From UBA6055 sp965232245 (lineage in GTDB: Bacteria; Chloroflexota; Anaerolineae; Aggregatilineales; Phototrophicaceae), in assembly GCA_965232245.1 (NCBI GenBank), contig CBDDPG010000002.1, positions 1,054,001-1,118,000 on the forward strand: a stretch of 64,000 bases of DNA. Direction: 5' to 3'. Positions 34,174-42,706 of this stretch are shown here, piece after piece. Within the stretch, counting starts at the first letter, position 1; every line of letters starts with the position of its first letter. The notes beneath the pieces are model-generated. The model was not told where the DNA came from. It saw nothing but the letters and a program-made list of their open reading frames with translations, and did no database searches. The position numbers were made by a program, and so were the translations under genes.

Positions 34174-35145
34174 TTGAAAGAAATTCCGACAAAAGATTAC
34201 CAATTGCTGCCGGCGCTTGTATCGCCAGCCGGCTATATCTGCTTGATACGCGATGAGGAGTATCAAGACAGGTTTGCCATCATCCGCGTCCAAAACCCCA
34301 GCGAAATTGACGCATTCCGCGAAAAACTTGTCTTCAATACCAAGATTGAGAAGATTTTCGGGCTGACGCAAGGCGTTGCGAAGCACGAGCGGATGCTGCT
34401 CCAGCGCTATGCTGACGGCGATGACTGGTTCACGCTAAGCCCTGCGCAGTTGCGGGATTTCGGCGGCTTGACGCGCCAGCCGAATCATAGACCTCAGCCA
34501 CCGATGACCCCCCCAAAGTCAAAGCGGGCCTGGCGCAGCTTGGCGACGCTTGTATTAGTTGCTCTGATCGCAATTGTCGCTTTGTCCATGGCGCAGGACT
34601 CCGGCGCTGTCATCGGCAGCATAATTGGATCGACTCCAGCGCCATCCGCTACGCCGACCAAGAAGCCCTCCGCAACCCCTGTTCCGCCATCCGCCACGGC
34701 GACCGATACGTCCCTGCCATCCGCCACGGCGACCGATACGTCACTGCCATCCGCCACGGCGACCGATACGTCACTGCCATCCGCCACGGCGTCGGCAAGC
34801 CCCGCGCCGCCTACCGCGACATCCACCAAGACATCAAGCCCGACGCCGACGCAAAGCCCCGAACCCAGCGCGACATCGACGCAAAAGCCAGCGCCAAGTT
34901 CGACTCCGACGGCAACGCGGCAAATCATGTTCGTGGAGACCCGCAATAATCTCGGCGCCTACGCGCGCGACTGCCCGCGCAGAACTTGCGCGATTATCGT
35001 TACCTTGCGGCCTGATGTGGAAATCGAGGCTCTTGGGCAGGTTGAGGGCGAAGAAGTCTATGGCAGCGCGACTTGGATTCAGTTTGAATACAAGGGCGAG
35101 ACCGCCTATATTCACAGCGCACTGCTTGAGCCAAAGGGCGGATAG
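34174..35145 (+). CDS. Membrane protein: degenerate GIY-YIG-like domain, TM helix, SH3-like tail
   Basis: I place the start at TTG 34174 (LKEIPTKDYQLL) since the longer frame starts at TTG 34102, within the TATAAT box. Residues about 1-110 resemble the T5orf172/MUG113 branch of the GIY-YIG fold: AGYICLIRDEEYQDRFAIIR, then KHERMLLQRYADGDDWFTLS; the catalytic Tyr and Arg pattern is incomplete. A membrane helix (LATLVLVALIAIVALSMA) follows, then an extracellular Ser/Thr/Pro linker with the repeat PSATATDTSL three times, and a C-terminal SH3-like domain (LGAYARDCPRRTCAIIVTLR to ETAYIHSALL). The gene at 35236 shares the N-terminal domain. Function unknown. Confidence 0.65.
   Translation: MKEIPTKDYQLLPALVSPAGYICLIRDEEYQDRFAIIRVQNPSEIDAFREKLVFNTKIEKIFGLTQGVAKHERMLLQRYADGDDWFTLSPAQLRDFGGLTRQPNHRPQPPMTPPKSKRAWRSLATLVLVALIAIVALSMAQDSGAVIGSIIGSTPAPSATPTKKPSATPVPPSATATDTSLPSATATDTSLPSATATDTSLPSATASASPAPPTATSTKTSSPTPTQSPEPSATSTQKPAPSSTPTATRQIMFVETRNNLGAYARDCPRRTCAIIVTLRPDVEIEALGQVEGEEVYGSATWIQFEYKGETAYIHSALLEPKGG
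34687..34794 (+). repeat. 30-bp tandem repeat, 3.6 copies
   Basis: Units beginning CCATCCGCCACGGCGACCGA recur every 30 bases at 34687, 34717, 34747 and (partial) 34777, differing by one base. In frame they give the extracellular linker PSATATDTSL. Copy number changes would alter linker length in steps of ten residues without breaking the frame. Confidence 0.85.
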
Positions 35146-35235
35146 CGTCTGCTTTATGGAAACCTTGTGTCATATCGCGTTTGGGATATAAAATAAGCGC
35201 GATGCGAAGCATGTAAAGACGAGAGCGAGAGACGC

Positions 35236-35958
35236 TTGACCTTGAAGGAGCATCGCTTGCGCAGCCTGCCGCCTAGCAGTTATCAGGACCTGGCAAAACT
35301 GGAAATGCCAGCCAGTTACGTTTGCGTCGTGCGCGACGTCGACAGCGATTGCTACCGCATAGACGCGACTCGAGATCTACCCGGCTTCATCGAAAGCCTG
35401 TTGGATGAGCGAGCTGGCGACTTTGGCATCGAGTTGCTCGCCATTGTGCAGACCAGTGATCTGGAGGCTTTTGCGGACCTTCTGCGTGAGCGCTATGACG
35501 CTGCGCTCGGCGGTGAATGGATGAGTCTGGACGACTATCAAATGCGCGAATTGCGCGGCTCTATCTTGCAGATCAACACTTTTCACAGTCAATATCTCAG
35601 GTCGCATGGGCATCATCAGGCGCGGGCAAGCGCTGGCGCAAAAGTGGATGCGGCCAAACGGTCGAGCGTCGAAACAAGCGCGACGAGCCAAGTCACGCTG
35701 GAAGAACTGCTTTCAAATAGCGTTGACGCCGCCAAGCAAGGCCGCCCTCAAGCCCGGCGTCCCATTCAAACGCGATATGAATTGTGGAACCAGGAAATAC
35801 CCTCCGAGCGCGGCAGTACCCGTCAACGGATTGATAACAAGATCACCGACTTTATGGTGAATCACCCCGGGCTTGTCATCGCCATCATCCTGCTTATCGC
35901 GCTCATCATGTGGTTCACGCTTGATTCAACTTGGCAGTATCAATATATCATCCGCTAA
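35236..35958 (+). CDS. Tail-anchored membrane protein with degenerate GIY-YIG-like domain
   Basis: The 240-residue product starts at TTG 35236 after GAGAGCGAGAG. Its N-terminal 115 residues align with the protein before it: LKEHRLRSLPPSSYQDLAKL, ASYVCVVRDVDSDCYRIDAT, then GIELLAIVQTSDLEAFADLL and YDAALGGEWMSLDDYQ, matching the T5orf172 pattern of tandem strands, a helix with Glu, and a terminal EW-x-x-L. A charged middle region and one C-terminal membrane helix (PGLVIAIILLIALIMWFTL) follow. It keeps the sensor-like domain inside the cell but has no SH3 tail. Function unknown; probably a paired partner or paralog. Confidence 0.62.
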   Translation: MTLKEHRLRSLPPSSYQDLAKLEMPASYVCVVRDVDSDCYRIDATRDLPGFIESLLDERAGDFGIELLAIVQTSDLEAFADLLRERYDAALGGEWMSLDDYQMRELRGSILQINTFHSQYLRSHGHHQARASAGAKVDAAKRSSVETSATSQVTLEELLSNSVDAAKQGRPQARRPIQTRYELWNQEIPSERGSTRQRIDNKITDFMVNHPGLVIAIILLIALIMWFTLDSTWQYQYIIR

Positions 35959-36068
35959 GCCAAGCCTAGATCTAGCGCTAATGCGCAAGGGGCTACAAAG
36001 ATCTTGCGGCGCATTGAACGCGAAGCGCTGAAATTGCAGGTCGCGGTCTCGTAATCGAATCAATTCGC

Positions 36069-36836
36069 TTAGACATCCAGGGTCAAGCTGATCGGGCAAT
36101 GGTCGCTGCCCATGACATCGGCGTGGATCTCCGCCGTAATCATCTTGTCCAGCAGGTCGGGCGAAATGAAAAAATAGTCGATGCGCCAGCCGACATTCTT
36201 CGCCCGCGCCCCGCTGCGCATAGACCACCAAGAATAGGCGCCTTCCTGGTCCGGGTTCAGGTGGCGGTACGTGTCGATGTAACCTTGTTCCAGCACTTTG
36301 TCCATCCAGTCGCGCTCTTCGCGCAGGAAGCCCGAGTATTTGGCGTTCGGCTTGGGATGCGTCAGGTCAATCTCGTTATGCGCGGTGTTGATATCGCCGC
36401 AAAATACCACTGGCTTGCCTTGCGCCCGCAAGCGATCGGCATAATCAAGGAAGGCTTCTTTGTATTCCATTTTGTAACGCAGCCGCTCCGCGCTGGCTTT
36501 GCCATTCGGCAGGTAGGTGCTCATCAAGGTAAAATCCCCATAGTCGGCGATGATCGTTCGACCTTCGCTGTCAAACTTCTCGATGCCCAAGCCCAGCTTG
36601 ATGTCCTCGGGTTCCTTTTTGCTGAACAAACCGACGCCGCTGTAGCCCTTCTTTTCGGCGCTGACCCAGCAGCTATGATAACCTTCTGGCTGCCGCAGTT
36701 CGGCGTCGAGCTGCTCGGGACGGGCTTTGGTTTCCTGAATGGTCAATACGTCCGGCTGCGCCGCCCTAAACCAATCCAGAAAACCTTTGCGCTGCGCGGC
36801 GCGTATGCCGTTGACATTCCATGAATAGAGTTTCAT
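36069..36836 (-). CDS. xth: Exodeoxyribonuclease III (AP endonuclease)
   Basis: The 255-residue enzyme nicks abasic sites in base excision repair. Motifs are MKLYSWNVNGIRAAQRKG (Asn), LTIQETKARPEQL (metal-binding Glu), FCGDINTAHNEIDLTHPK (catalytic Asp, Asn), GWRIDYFFIS and GSDHCPISL (Asp-His pair). I use ATG 36836 because GGAG lies 8 bases upstream and the family starts with MKL; an upstream in-frame codon at 36848 would add four residues. Single gene, divergent from the M20 hydrolase. Confidence 0.95.
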   Translation of the reverse strand: MKLYSWNVNGIRAAQRKGFLDWFRAAQPDVLTIQETKARPEQLDAELRQPEGYHSCWVSAEKKGYSGVGLFSKKEPEDIKLGLGIEKFDSEGRTIIADYGDFTLMSTYLPNGKASAERLRYKMEYKEAFLDYADRLRAQGKPVVFCGDINTAHNEIDLTHPKPNAKYSGFLREERDWMDKVLEQGYIDTYRHLNPDQEGAYSWWSMRSGARAKNVGWRIDYFFISPDLLDKMITAEIHADVMGSDHCPISLTLDV

Positions 36837-36942
36837 GCGATACTCCAAAGATTATTTTGTGATGTGATGTCGATATTATAGACTTATAGCGACAGGCGAG
36901 TAAGACGCAATCGAGATCGTCCAATTTGGGAAACGAATACAG

Positions 36943-38181
36943 ATGCTAAGGATAAACGAAAAACGCTTTCTGGCTGATTTGCGCGAGCTGTCGCTGATCG
37001 GCGCGACCGCTGCGGGAGGCCTCTCGCGCCCAGCTTTGACAGCCGCCGATATCGAAGCGCGGCAATGGTATCGCGGCAAAATCGCCGCGGCCGGACTCGA
37101 CTACTCGGTGGACGGGGCGGGCAATCAATCGGCGATATTGTGCAGCGATCCGCCGAGCGACAAGCGCATATTGGCTGGTTCCCATTTGGATAGCGTGCCG
37201 AATGGCGGGACTTATGACGGCGCGCTGGGTCTCCTGGCCGCCTTCGAGGCTCTGCGCGCGCTGAAGGATCATGGCATACAGCCGAAAGTCACGCTGGAGG
37301 CGGTCAACTGCACCGACGAAGAAGGCGCGATTATGGGTTTGATGGGCAGCCGCGCCCTGGTCGGTCAGCTCGAGGCGGCCGACCTGGAGCGGACGAAGCT
37401 GAGCCCGGCAGAACTGACGGCGCGGCTAGGCGCGGCGAGCCTCACGCGGGAGTCGCTGTTGGGGGCGCGCCGCGACGACGTGCTGGCTTGGCTTGAATTG
37501 CATATCGAGCAAGGCGCGCGCTTGGAAGAAGCGGGCATCGACATCGGCGTGGTCGATGCCATCGTCGGGATACGCTCGCTGCGTATGAGCTTGTATGGCG
37601 AGGCGGCGCACGCCGGTACCAAGCCCATGCGCCAGCGGCAAGACGCGCTCTGGGGAGCGGCTGCATTCGCGCTGCGCGCGCGTCAACATGTCATGGACAA
37701 TTACAGCCCGGGCGTCTGCAATATCGGCATGATCGACGCCAAACCCGGCGCCTTTAACATCGTCCCGGGGCAGGTTGATCTGGCGCTGGAATTCCGGCAC
37801 GGTTCGGCAGAAGAAATGGCTGCCATGGCTGAGGATCTGCTGGGCTTGCTCGACCAATGCGCCCGCGAATTTGGCTTGCGCTCCTCGTTTGAAGAGACGC
37901 CGGCTGTCCAGCCCGCGCGCATGAGCGAGACAGTCATGTCCGCGATTGAACGGGGCTGCGCCGCGCTGGGCCTGTCCCATCGCCGCATGTTAAGTTTCGC
38001 CGGCCACGATACGCAGTCGCTGGCGCGGGTCTGTCCCGCGGCAATGTTTTTTGTGCCGTCGGCGCGCGGCATCAGCCACAATCCAAGGGAATTCACCAGC
38101 GCTGCCGATTGCGTCAATGGCGCGAATCTGATGCTGCGCACATTGATTGAATTGGACGGGTTGGGCGGACTGGGCGGATAG
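36943..38181 (+). CDS. M20 family Zn hydrolase (allantoate / N-carbamoyl amino acid amidohydrolase type)
   Basis: The 412-residue product matches the HyuC/AllC branch of M20. Metal ligands are in AGSHLDSVPNGGTYDGALG (His, Asp), CTDEEGAIM (Glu) and ELHIEQGARLEEAG (His). The dimerisation domain shows GEAAHAGTKPMRQRQDALWG and the C-terminus SFAGHDTQSLARVCPAAMFF. Such enzymes hydrolyse ureide or N-carbamoyl bonds to free ammonia and CO2 in purine or hydantoin breakdown. No other ureide genes are adjacent, so the exact substrate is open. ATG 36943 is the first in-frame start. Confidence 0.88.
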   Translation: MLRINEKRFLADLRELSLIGATAAGGLSRPALTAADIEARQWYRGKIAAAGLDYSVDGAGNQSAILCSDPPSDKRILAGSHLDSVPNGGTYDGALGLLAAFEALRALKDHGIQPKVTLEAVNCTDEEGAIMGLMGSRALVGQLEAADLERTKLSPAELTARLGAASLTRESLLGARRDDVLAWLELHIEQGARLEEAGIDIGVVDAIVGIRSLRMSLYGEAAHAGTKPMRQRQDALWGAAAFALRARQHVMDNYSPGVCNIGMIDAKPGAFNIVPGQVDLALEFRHGSAEEMAAMAEDLLGLLDQCAREFGLRSSFEETPAVQPARMSETVMSAIERGCAALGLSHRRMLSFAGHDTQSLARVCPAAMFFVPSARGISHNPREFTSAADCVNGANLMLRTLIELDGLGGLGG

Positions 38182-38209
38182 GATGGATTAGATTGAGCGA
38201 AACGCTCGG

Positions 38210-40624
38210 CTAGGCGCCGCTTGGCGCCCAGATATTCTTGACCTGTACCGATTCCTGCATGAACTCGGCGCCAGCGCCTTGTTCCGGATCGAACCAATCA
38301 CGCTCGACGCCATAGTTGACCCAGGTTCGCTTCATATTCGCCGCCGAGCGCGCTTCGACCTGGCGGCTGCCCTCGGCGCTGCCGAAGTACCACAGGCTGT
38401 CGACGTCATCATGCTCGACCAAGGTCTTCACGAGATGGTCGCGCTCGCCGGTGACGATGTTGACCACGCCGGCCGGCAAATCGGATGTATCAAAAACTTG
38501 ATAGAGATCGGTGGCGCTCAGCGGGTAAAGCGGCGAAGGCAGGCAGACGACGGTATTGCCGCGCGAGATCGCGGGGGCGAGCAAGGAGGTGAATGCCAGC
38601 AGCGGGCGCGCGTCGGGACAGGCGATGCCGATGACGCCGATGGGTTCGTGAATAGCGGCTACCAAGCCGCGCAGGGTCGTCTCTTGAACAGAGCCGCCGC
38701 ATTTGTCCGCGAAAGCAGCCCAGAAGAAAAATCTGTCAATCGCGGCCTCGACTTCCCGCTCCGCCAAACTTGTCTCGCAGGCTGTCATCATAGTGATGCG
38801 ACGGGCGAATTCGCCGCGGCGCGCCGACAAGTTTTCCGCGATGTAATACAAGATCTGCGCGCGGTTGTGTGGCGCGTAATATGCCCAGTTCTTGGCTTTA
38901 TGCGCGGCTTCCACAGCCGCGCGAATGTCCTTGCGGTTGCCATCGCCCGCTTGCCCGACGCGCGCGCCGGACGGCGCAAAGACTGCTCGAGTATAATTGC
39001 CATCGGGACGTTTCTGCGCGCCGCCGATGTAGAGTTTTGCTGTGCGGTCTATGGGCGCGTCGTCCTCTGCGCCATTGCCCAGGGCAGGAGGCGCGGGGGG
39101 CACGTGCGCGCCCCAGTCTTCAGGAGCGTCATCCAGCTGCGGACGGGGGCGCGCCATCCAACGCGGACGCAGATAGGCGAAGAGGCCCTCTTTGCCTCCT
39201 TCGCGCCCGAAGCCGCTTTCGCGATAGCCGCCGAAACCCGCCGCGGCGTCAAACAAGTTGGCGCTATTGATCCAGATGCTGCCGGCTTTGATCTTGCGCG
39301 CGGCGTCCAATGCCAGGCTGATGTTCTCACTCCAAATCGACGCCGCCAAACCGTAAGGACTGTTGTTCGCCAACTCTATCGCTTCGCTCGGATTGCGGAA
39401 ACTCATCGCCGCCAGCACCGGACCGAAGATCTCTTGCTGTGCCACGGCCGAGGCCGCTTCGACGTTTGTCAAGAGCGTCGGCGGGTAGAAGCAGCCCTTG
39501 TCGGGCGCTTCAATCTGCGGTTGATAGAGCTCGGCGCCATCCGCGACGCCGCGCTGGACCCAGGCGGCGATATTGTCGCGTTGGATCGGATCGACGATCG
39601 CGCCAATGTCAATGCCCTTGTCCAGAGCCTCCCCCAGGCGCAGGCGCGACATGCGCCGTTTCAGCTTGGCAATGAATTGATCGGCGATGTTTTCTTGCAC
39701 CAGCAAGCGCGACCCAGCGCAGCAAACCTCGCCCTGATTGAAAAAAATGGCGTCGACCAAACCTTCGACCGCGCCGTCCAGATCCGCGTCGTCGAAGACA
39801 AGAAATGGCGACTTGCCGCCGAGTTCCAATGTGAGTTTGATGCCTGTGCCGGCCGTCACCCGCCGAATGAGGCGCCCGACGGCCGTCGAACCTGTGAAGG
39901 CGACCTTGTCCAAATCGCTGTGCGCCACCAGCGCCGCGCCGGCTTCGTCGCCGCCGGTGACAATGTTCACGACTCCTGGCGGCAGGCCGGCTTCCGCGAT
40001 GACCTCGGCGAAGAGCAGCGCGGAAAGCGGCGTATAAGGCGCGGGCTTGATGACCACGGTATTGCCCATAGCAATAGCTGGCGCGATCTTCCAAGCCAGC
40101 ATCAAGAGCGGGAAATTCCAGGGTATCACTTGCCCGACGACGCCCAGGGACTGATAGCCGCGCAATTCGCTTGTCATCAGTTGCGCCCAGCCGGCGTGAT
40201 AGTAGAAATGGCGCGCCACCAGCGGGATGTCGATGTCGCGCGATTCGCGGATCGGCTTGCCATTATCGAGGCTTTCGACGACAGCCAGCAGACGGGCGTG
40301 TTTCTGTACGTTGCGGGCGATGGCGTAGACATGCCGCGCCCGCTGATGCGCGCTCAAGGCGCTCCAGCTCGGGTAGGCTGCGCGCGCGGCCGCAACGGCG
40401 CCGTCGATGTCGGCTGCGCTGGCGTCGGCGACTTGCGCCAAGGTTTCCGCGCGGGCTGGGTTGTTGACGGTGAGGGTCTTGCCTTCGGCCGGCGCGACCC
40501 AGCTGTTGTTGATGAAGAGCTCGAATTGGCGATTGTGGCTGTCCAGCCAGGCGACGGCGGCGGCGGCGGATTCCGGCGCGGGTCCGTAGCTCATGGAATT
40601 GAAGAGTTGGGTTACTTTGGGCAT
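38210..40624 (-). CDS. Double-domain aldehyde dehydrogenase (ALDH16-like)
   Basis: The 804-residue protein carries two aldehyde dehydrogenase domains. The first (about 30-500) has the full set: GQVIPWNFPLLMLAWKIAPA, GFTS-type FTGSTAVGRLIRR, LTLELGGKSPFLVFDD (Glu) and FNQGEVCCAGSRLL (nucleophile Cys), and ends GGYRESGFGREGG. The second (about 535-790) keeps NTVVCLPSPLYPLSATDLYQ and GVVNIVTGERDHL but lacks the ELGG and Cys motifs, as in ALDH16 enzymes, whose second domain is structural. I start at ATG 40624, matching the family length near 800; 40663 is longer. It oxidises aldehydes with NAD(P). Confidence 0.87.
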   Translation of the reverse strand: MPKVTQLFNSMSYGPAPESAAAAVAWLDSHNRQFELFINNSWVAPAEGKTLTVNNPARAETLAQVADASAADIDGAVAAARAAYPSWSALSAHQRARHVYAIARNVQKHARLLAVVESLDNGKPIRESRDIDIPLVARHFYYHAGWAQLMTSELRGYQSLGVVGQVIPWNFPLLMLAWKIAPAIAMGNTVVIKPAPYTPLSALLFAEVIAEAGLPPGVVNIVTGGDEAGAALVAHSDLDKVAFTGSTAVGRLIRRVTAGTGIKLTLELGGKSPFLVFDDADLDGAVEGLVDAIFFNQGEVCCAGSRLLVQENIADQFIAKLKRRMSRLRLGEALDKGIDIGAIVDPIQRDNIAAWVQRGVADGAELYQPQIEAPDKGCFYPPTLLTNVEAASAVAQQEIFGPVLAAMSFRNPSEAIELANNSPYGLAASIWSENISLALDAARKIKAGSIWINSANLFDAAAGFGGYRESGFGREGGKEGLFAYLRPRWMARPRPQLDDAPEDWGAHVPPAPPALGNGAEDDAPIDRTAKLYIGGAQKRPDGNYTRAVFAPSGARVGQAGDGNRKDIRAAVEAAHKAKNWAYYAPHNRAQILYYIAENLSARRGEFARRITMMTACETSLAEREVEAAIDRFFFWAAFADKCGGSVQETTLRGLVAAIHEPIGVIGIACPDARPLLAFTSLLAPAISRGNTVVCLPSPLYPLSATDLYQVFDTSDLPAGVVNIVTGERDHLVKTLVEHDDVDSLWYFGSAEGSRQVEARSAANMKRTWVNYGVERDWFDPEQGAGAEFMQESVQVKNIWAPSGA

Positions 40625-40671
40625 GGGGTGGGGGTCCTTTTCGGGTAAAGAAACTACAGACAATTGGCGAT

Positions 40672-41181
40672 TTACAAGATTCGAAAGTCTAGTACACGTA
40701 TGAGTTCAAAAGTGTCCAGATACTTTATTCTAAGCAATTCACAGATGGTAGGTATCTTCCGATTGATGGGCTTCGGTAAGCTGGTGAGATTCGATTTTGC
40801 TGCTTCCAACGTAACAACATGTATGTTCTTGATGTCTGAAAGCGCGTGTGCAATTAGGTAGGGATCTGCTCGCTCTGCAAAGAGCAGCACTTCCGCAACA
40901 GAAGTTGAGGGGAAACCGTATCCCTGAGTCAATGTTTGGGACCAGTTTCGCTCGTCAACTTCCGCGCTAAGTTCTAGCTTAATTCGGTTTGCCTTGACCC
41001 ACTGGAGTAACTCGTCATTCTTATGACCTCGAAAAATCTCTTCAATCACCATTGTCGGTATTCTTATGTGTCCAATCTCGGCTTGCTCTAGAATCCATGC
41101 CCAGAACTGTGGGATGCGGTCGATTGGATAGTACAAGTTCTTGGCTTCAATCAAGACATTTGCATCTAAAAGAAAGAGCAC
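40672..41181 (-). CDS. DUF4411 PIN-like toxin of a TA module
   Basis: The 169-residue protein begins MLFLLDANVLIEAKNLYYPI, with the acidic PIN start, then WAWILEQAEIGHIRIPTMVI, EEIFRGHKNDELLQWV, and ADPYLIAHALSDIKNIHVVT (second acidic set), ending DFRIL. This matches DUF4411, a PIN ribonuclease-type toxin group often paired with an HTH-ImmA/IrrE protein. Eleven bases separate it from that partner upstream, in antitoxin-first order. The expected target is RNA. Confidence 0.82.
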   Translation of the reverse strand: MLFLLDANVLIEAKNLYYPIDRIPQFWAWILEQAEIGHIRIPTMVIEEIFRGHKNDELLQWVKANRIKLELSAEVDERNWSQTLTQGYGFPSTSVAEVLLFAERADPYLIAHALSDIKNIHVVTLEAAKSNLTSLPKPINRKIPTICELLRIKYLDTFELIRVLDFRIL

Positions 41182-41192
41182 TGTCGAATCCT

Positions 41193-42386
41193 CTAGGCGC
41201 GTTCAGGGAATAACATGGGGTAAACGTTACGCGGCGCTACGCCCAGAACCACGGCAGCTTTAGTAGGCGTTAACGATCTTGAATGCACAGAATATCGAGC
41301 GAGTTCAATCAAGGCATTGCCTAAAGAGTGTCGTCTAACTTTATAGTAGTCGGGACCTCCATTTTGACTATTCTGCGTTTCGCGTTTGATTTCTTTGCTT
41401 CGCATTCTGTCTATGCGGAATTTATCCCGCAGCGCTTGCCAGAGCGTCCGGCTTATCCCGCCTTCTCGCATCAAGTTGTAAGCGACCATCGTCCGGCTGA
41501 TGCTTCTGGCATTGGCGAACTCGCTGATTGCGGCGGCGGCATCGTCCAGGTGGATATGCTGCAAAGTCAGGAGTTCATGCAATTCGGATCTCGGCAGAAG
41601 GATCGACGCGGCGACTTCATCGCAGAATCGCTCCACATCTGCTTCTCCCCATGCGCCGGAAACGCCGCTCTTGCCCAGCCACAGATGCGCGACTTCATGC
41701 AAAGCGGTGAAACTCCAGGCGGAAACAGCGTCTTGCCGGTTGATGACGACAAAAGGCGCCAGGTCGTCGGCGAATGCAAATCCGCGAAACACTTGCACAG
41801 AAATTGTTGTGTGGTAGCTTCCCAAATCGCTAAGCAGCAGTACGAAAATCCCTTTCTGTTCAATCCTTTCACGCAGGTATGCGAAAGCATCGCGAACTGT
41901 CCGCTTTGCGCGAAACTTAGCGAGGTCGAATTCTAACTTGTCCATAATGTCCCGAGCCACAGCTTCAACGCCGTCGGGCATGGCCGCCGAACCGACGAAC
42001 GAAAGCGGCTCGGCTTGGTCTTGCTCAAGCAGGCTGCGGACAATATTCTGGGCAGCCTTTGTATTGCGCATCAGGAAGTTCAAATACGCATTGCCTTTGC
42101 GATCGCTGTTCCGTTCGCGCAGCGTTCGAAAGTCTTCACCGCGGTCGTCCTTAACCGGAGGATGAGGCAAATGAAAGACTAAGGGCGGCTGGTAGTAGGC
42201 TTGCGACATTCGGATAAGCTGCGAATGACTTGGGCTGTCTTTCCCGCTCTCCAGCCTTTCGAGCTTTTCGACCGCACTGCGCTTCTTGGAGTCTTGGAAG
42301 CCAAGCTTTCTAGCTGCTTCGTCCAATTCAAGAGCAGCAGTCTTGCGCGCCCATTTGAGAATCTCTGGATTCACCGCAACCATCAT
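41193..42386 (-). CDS. HTH and ImmA/IrrE-type metallopeptidase (antitoxin-like)
   Basis: The protein (398 residues from ATG 42386, after GGGGTG) has an XRE-type HTH at about 5-60 (LDEAARKLGFQDSKKRSAVE, LERLESGKDSPSHSQLIRMS) and an ImmA/IrrE zinc-protease domain with SFTALHEVAHLWLGKSG (HExxH) and ADVERFCDEVAASILLPRSE. The C-terminus ends in an HTH-like LTPTKAAVVLGVAPRNVYPM. Such proteins act as antitoxin and repressor for the linked PIN toxin, and may be cleaved or cleave others on damage. It has a clear own promoter at 42438-42410. Confidence 0.87.
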   Translation of the reverse strand: MMVAVNPEILKWARKTAALELDEAARKLGFQDSKKRSAVEKLERLESGKDSPSHSQLIRMSQAYYQPPLVFHLPHPPVKDDRGEDFRTLRERNSDRKGNAYLNFLMRNTKAAQNIVRSLLEQDQAEPLSFVGSAAMPDGVEAVARDIMDKLEFDLAKFRAKRTVRDAFAYLRERIEQKGIFVLLLSDLGSYHTTISVQVFRGFAFADDLAPFVVINRQDAVSAWSFTALHEVAHLWLGKSGVSGAWGEADVERFCDEVAASILLPRSELHELLTLQHIHLDDAAAAISEFANARSISRTMVAYNLMREGGISRTLWQALRDKFRIDRMRSKEIKRETQNSQNGGPDYYKVRRHSLGNALIELARYSVHSRSLTPTKAAVVLGVAPRNVYPMLFPERA

Positions 42387-42409
42387 AATCACCCCAATTG
42401 GTTAGAAAG

Positions 42410-42438
42410 ATTATAGTATCCATGAAGGCAGTTGCCAA
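42410..42438 (-). promoter_or_regulatory. Promoter of the toxin-antitoxin operon, TTGGCA-17-TATAAT
   Basis: On the minus strand TTGGCA (42438-42433) and TATAAT (42415-42410) are 17 bases apart and lie about 24 bases before the ATG at 42386. This is one of the best sigma-70-type promoters in the window. Confidence 0.7.
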
Positions 42439-42475
42439 CATGTATAAGCCTGTTCGCTGCCTCACATCTATACAC

Positions 42476-42577
42476 AGAGCAATCGCCCCTAAATTGCCTC
42501 CTTTTTGCCAGAAAAGGAATTAAATCTCGGTGTCCTCGGTGTCCTCGGTGGTTATAATAATCTGGTGCGATTGCTCT
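42476..42577. mobile_element. 102-bp MITE with ISAs1-like ends
   Basis: The perfect 11-bp terminal repeats AGAGCAATCGC ... GCGATTGCTCT enclose a non-coding core with the doubled block TGTCCTCGGTGTCCTCGGTG. The same sequence, inverted and truncated, is at 19448 and a diverged copy at 23369-23459. The end AGAGCAATCGCACCAGA resembles the ISAs1 end CCAGGGCAATCGCATCAAA. No clear target duplication is visible. Confidence 0.65.
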
Positions 42578-42706
42578 AGTTATGTTATGCAAACGAAGCG
42601 GTTTCAGGTCGACAAAATTGTTGCGATATAGTAAATTTAGACTTCAATTTGTGCGTCACTGTTGAAGTTAATCTGTATTCACAATGATTTTCTAGGAATT
42701 CTATAA

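Noticed and set aside
34687..34794. Regular 30-bp repeats that might suggest a CRISPR array
   Set aside because: Units are directly adjacent without spacers and encode an in-frame linker peptide.
38279..40648. 789-codon plus-strand frame opposite the aldehyde dehydrogenase
   Set aside because: Shadow frame of high-GC DNA, rich in Arg/Gly/Ala with no domain; the minus strand has full ALDH motifs.
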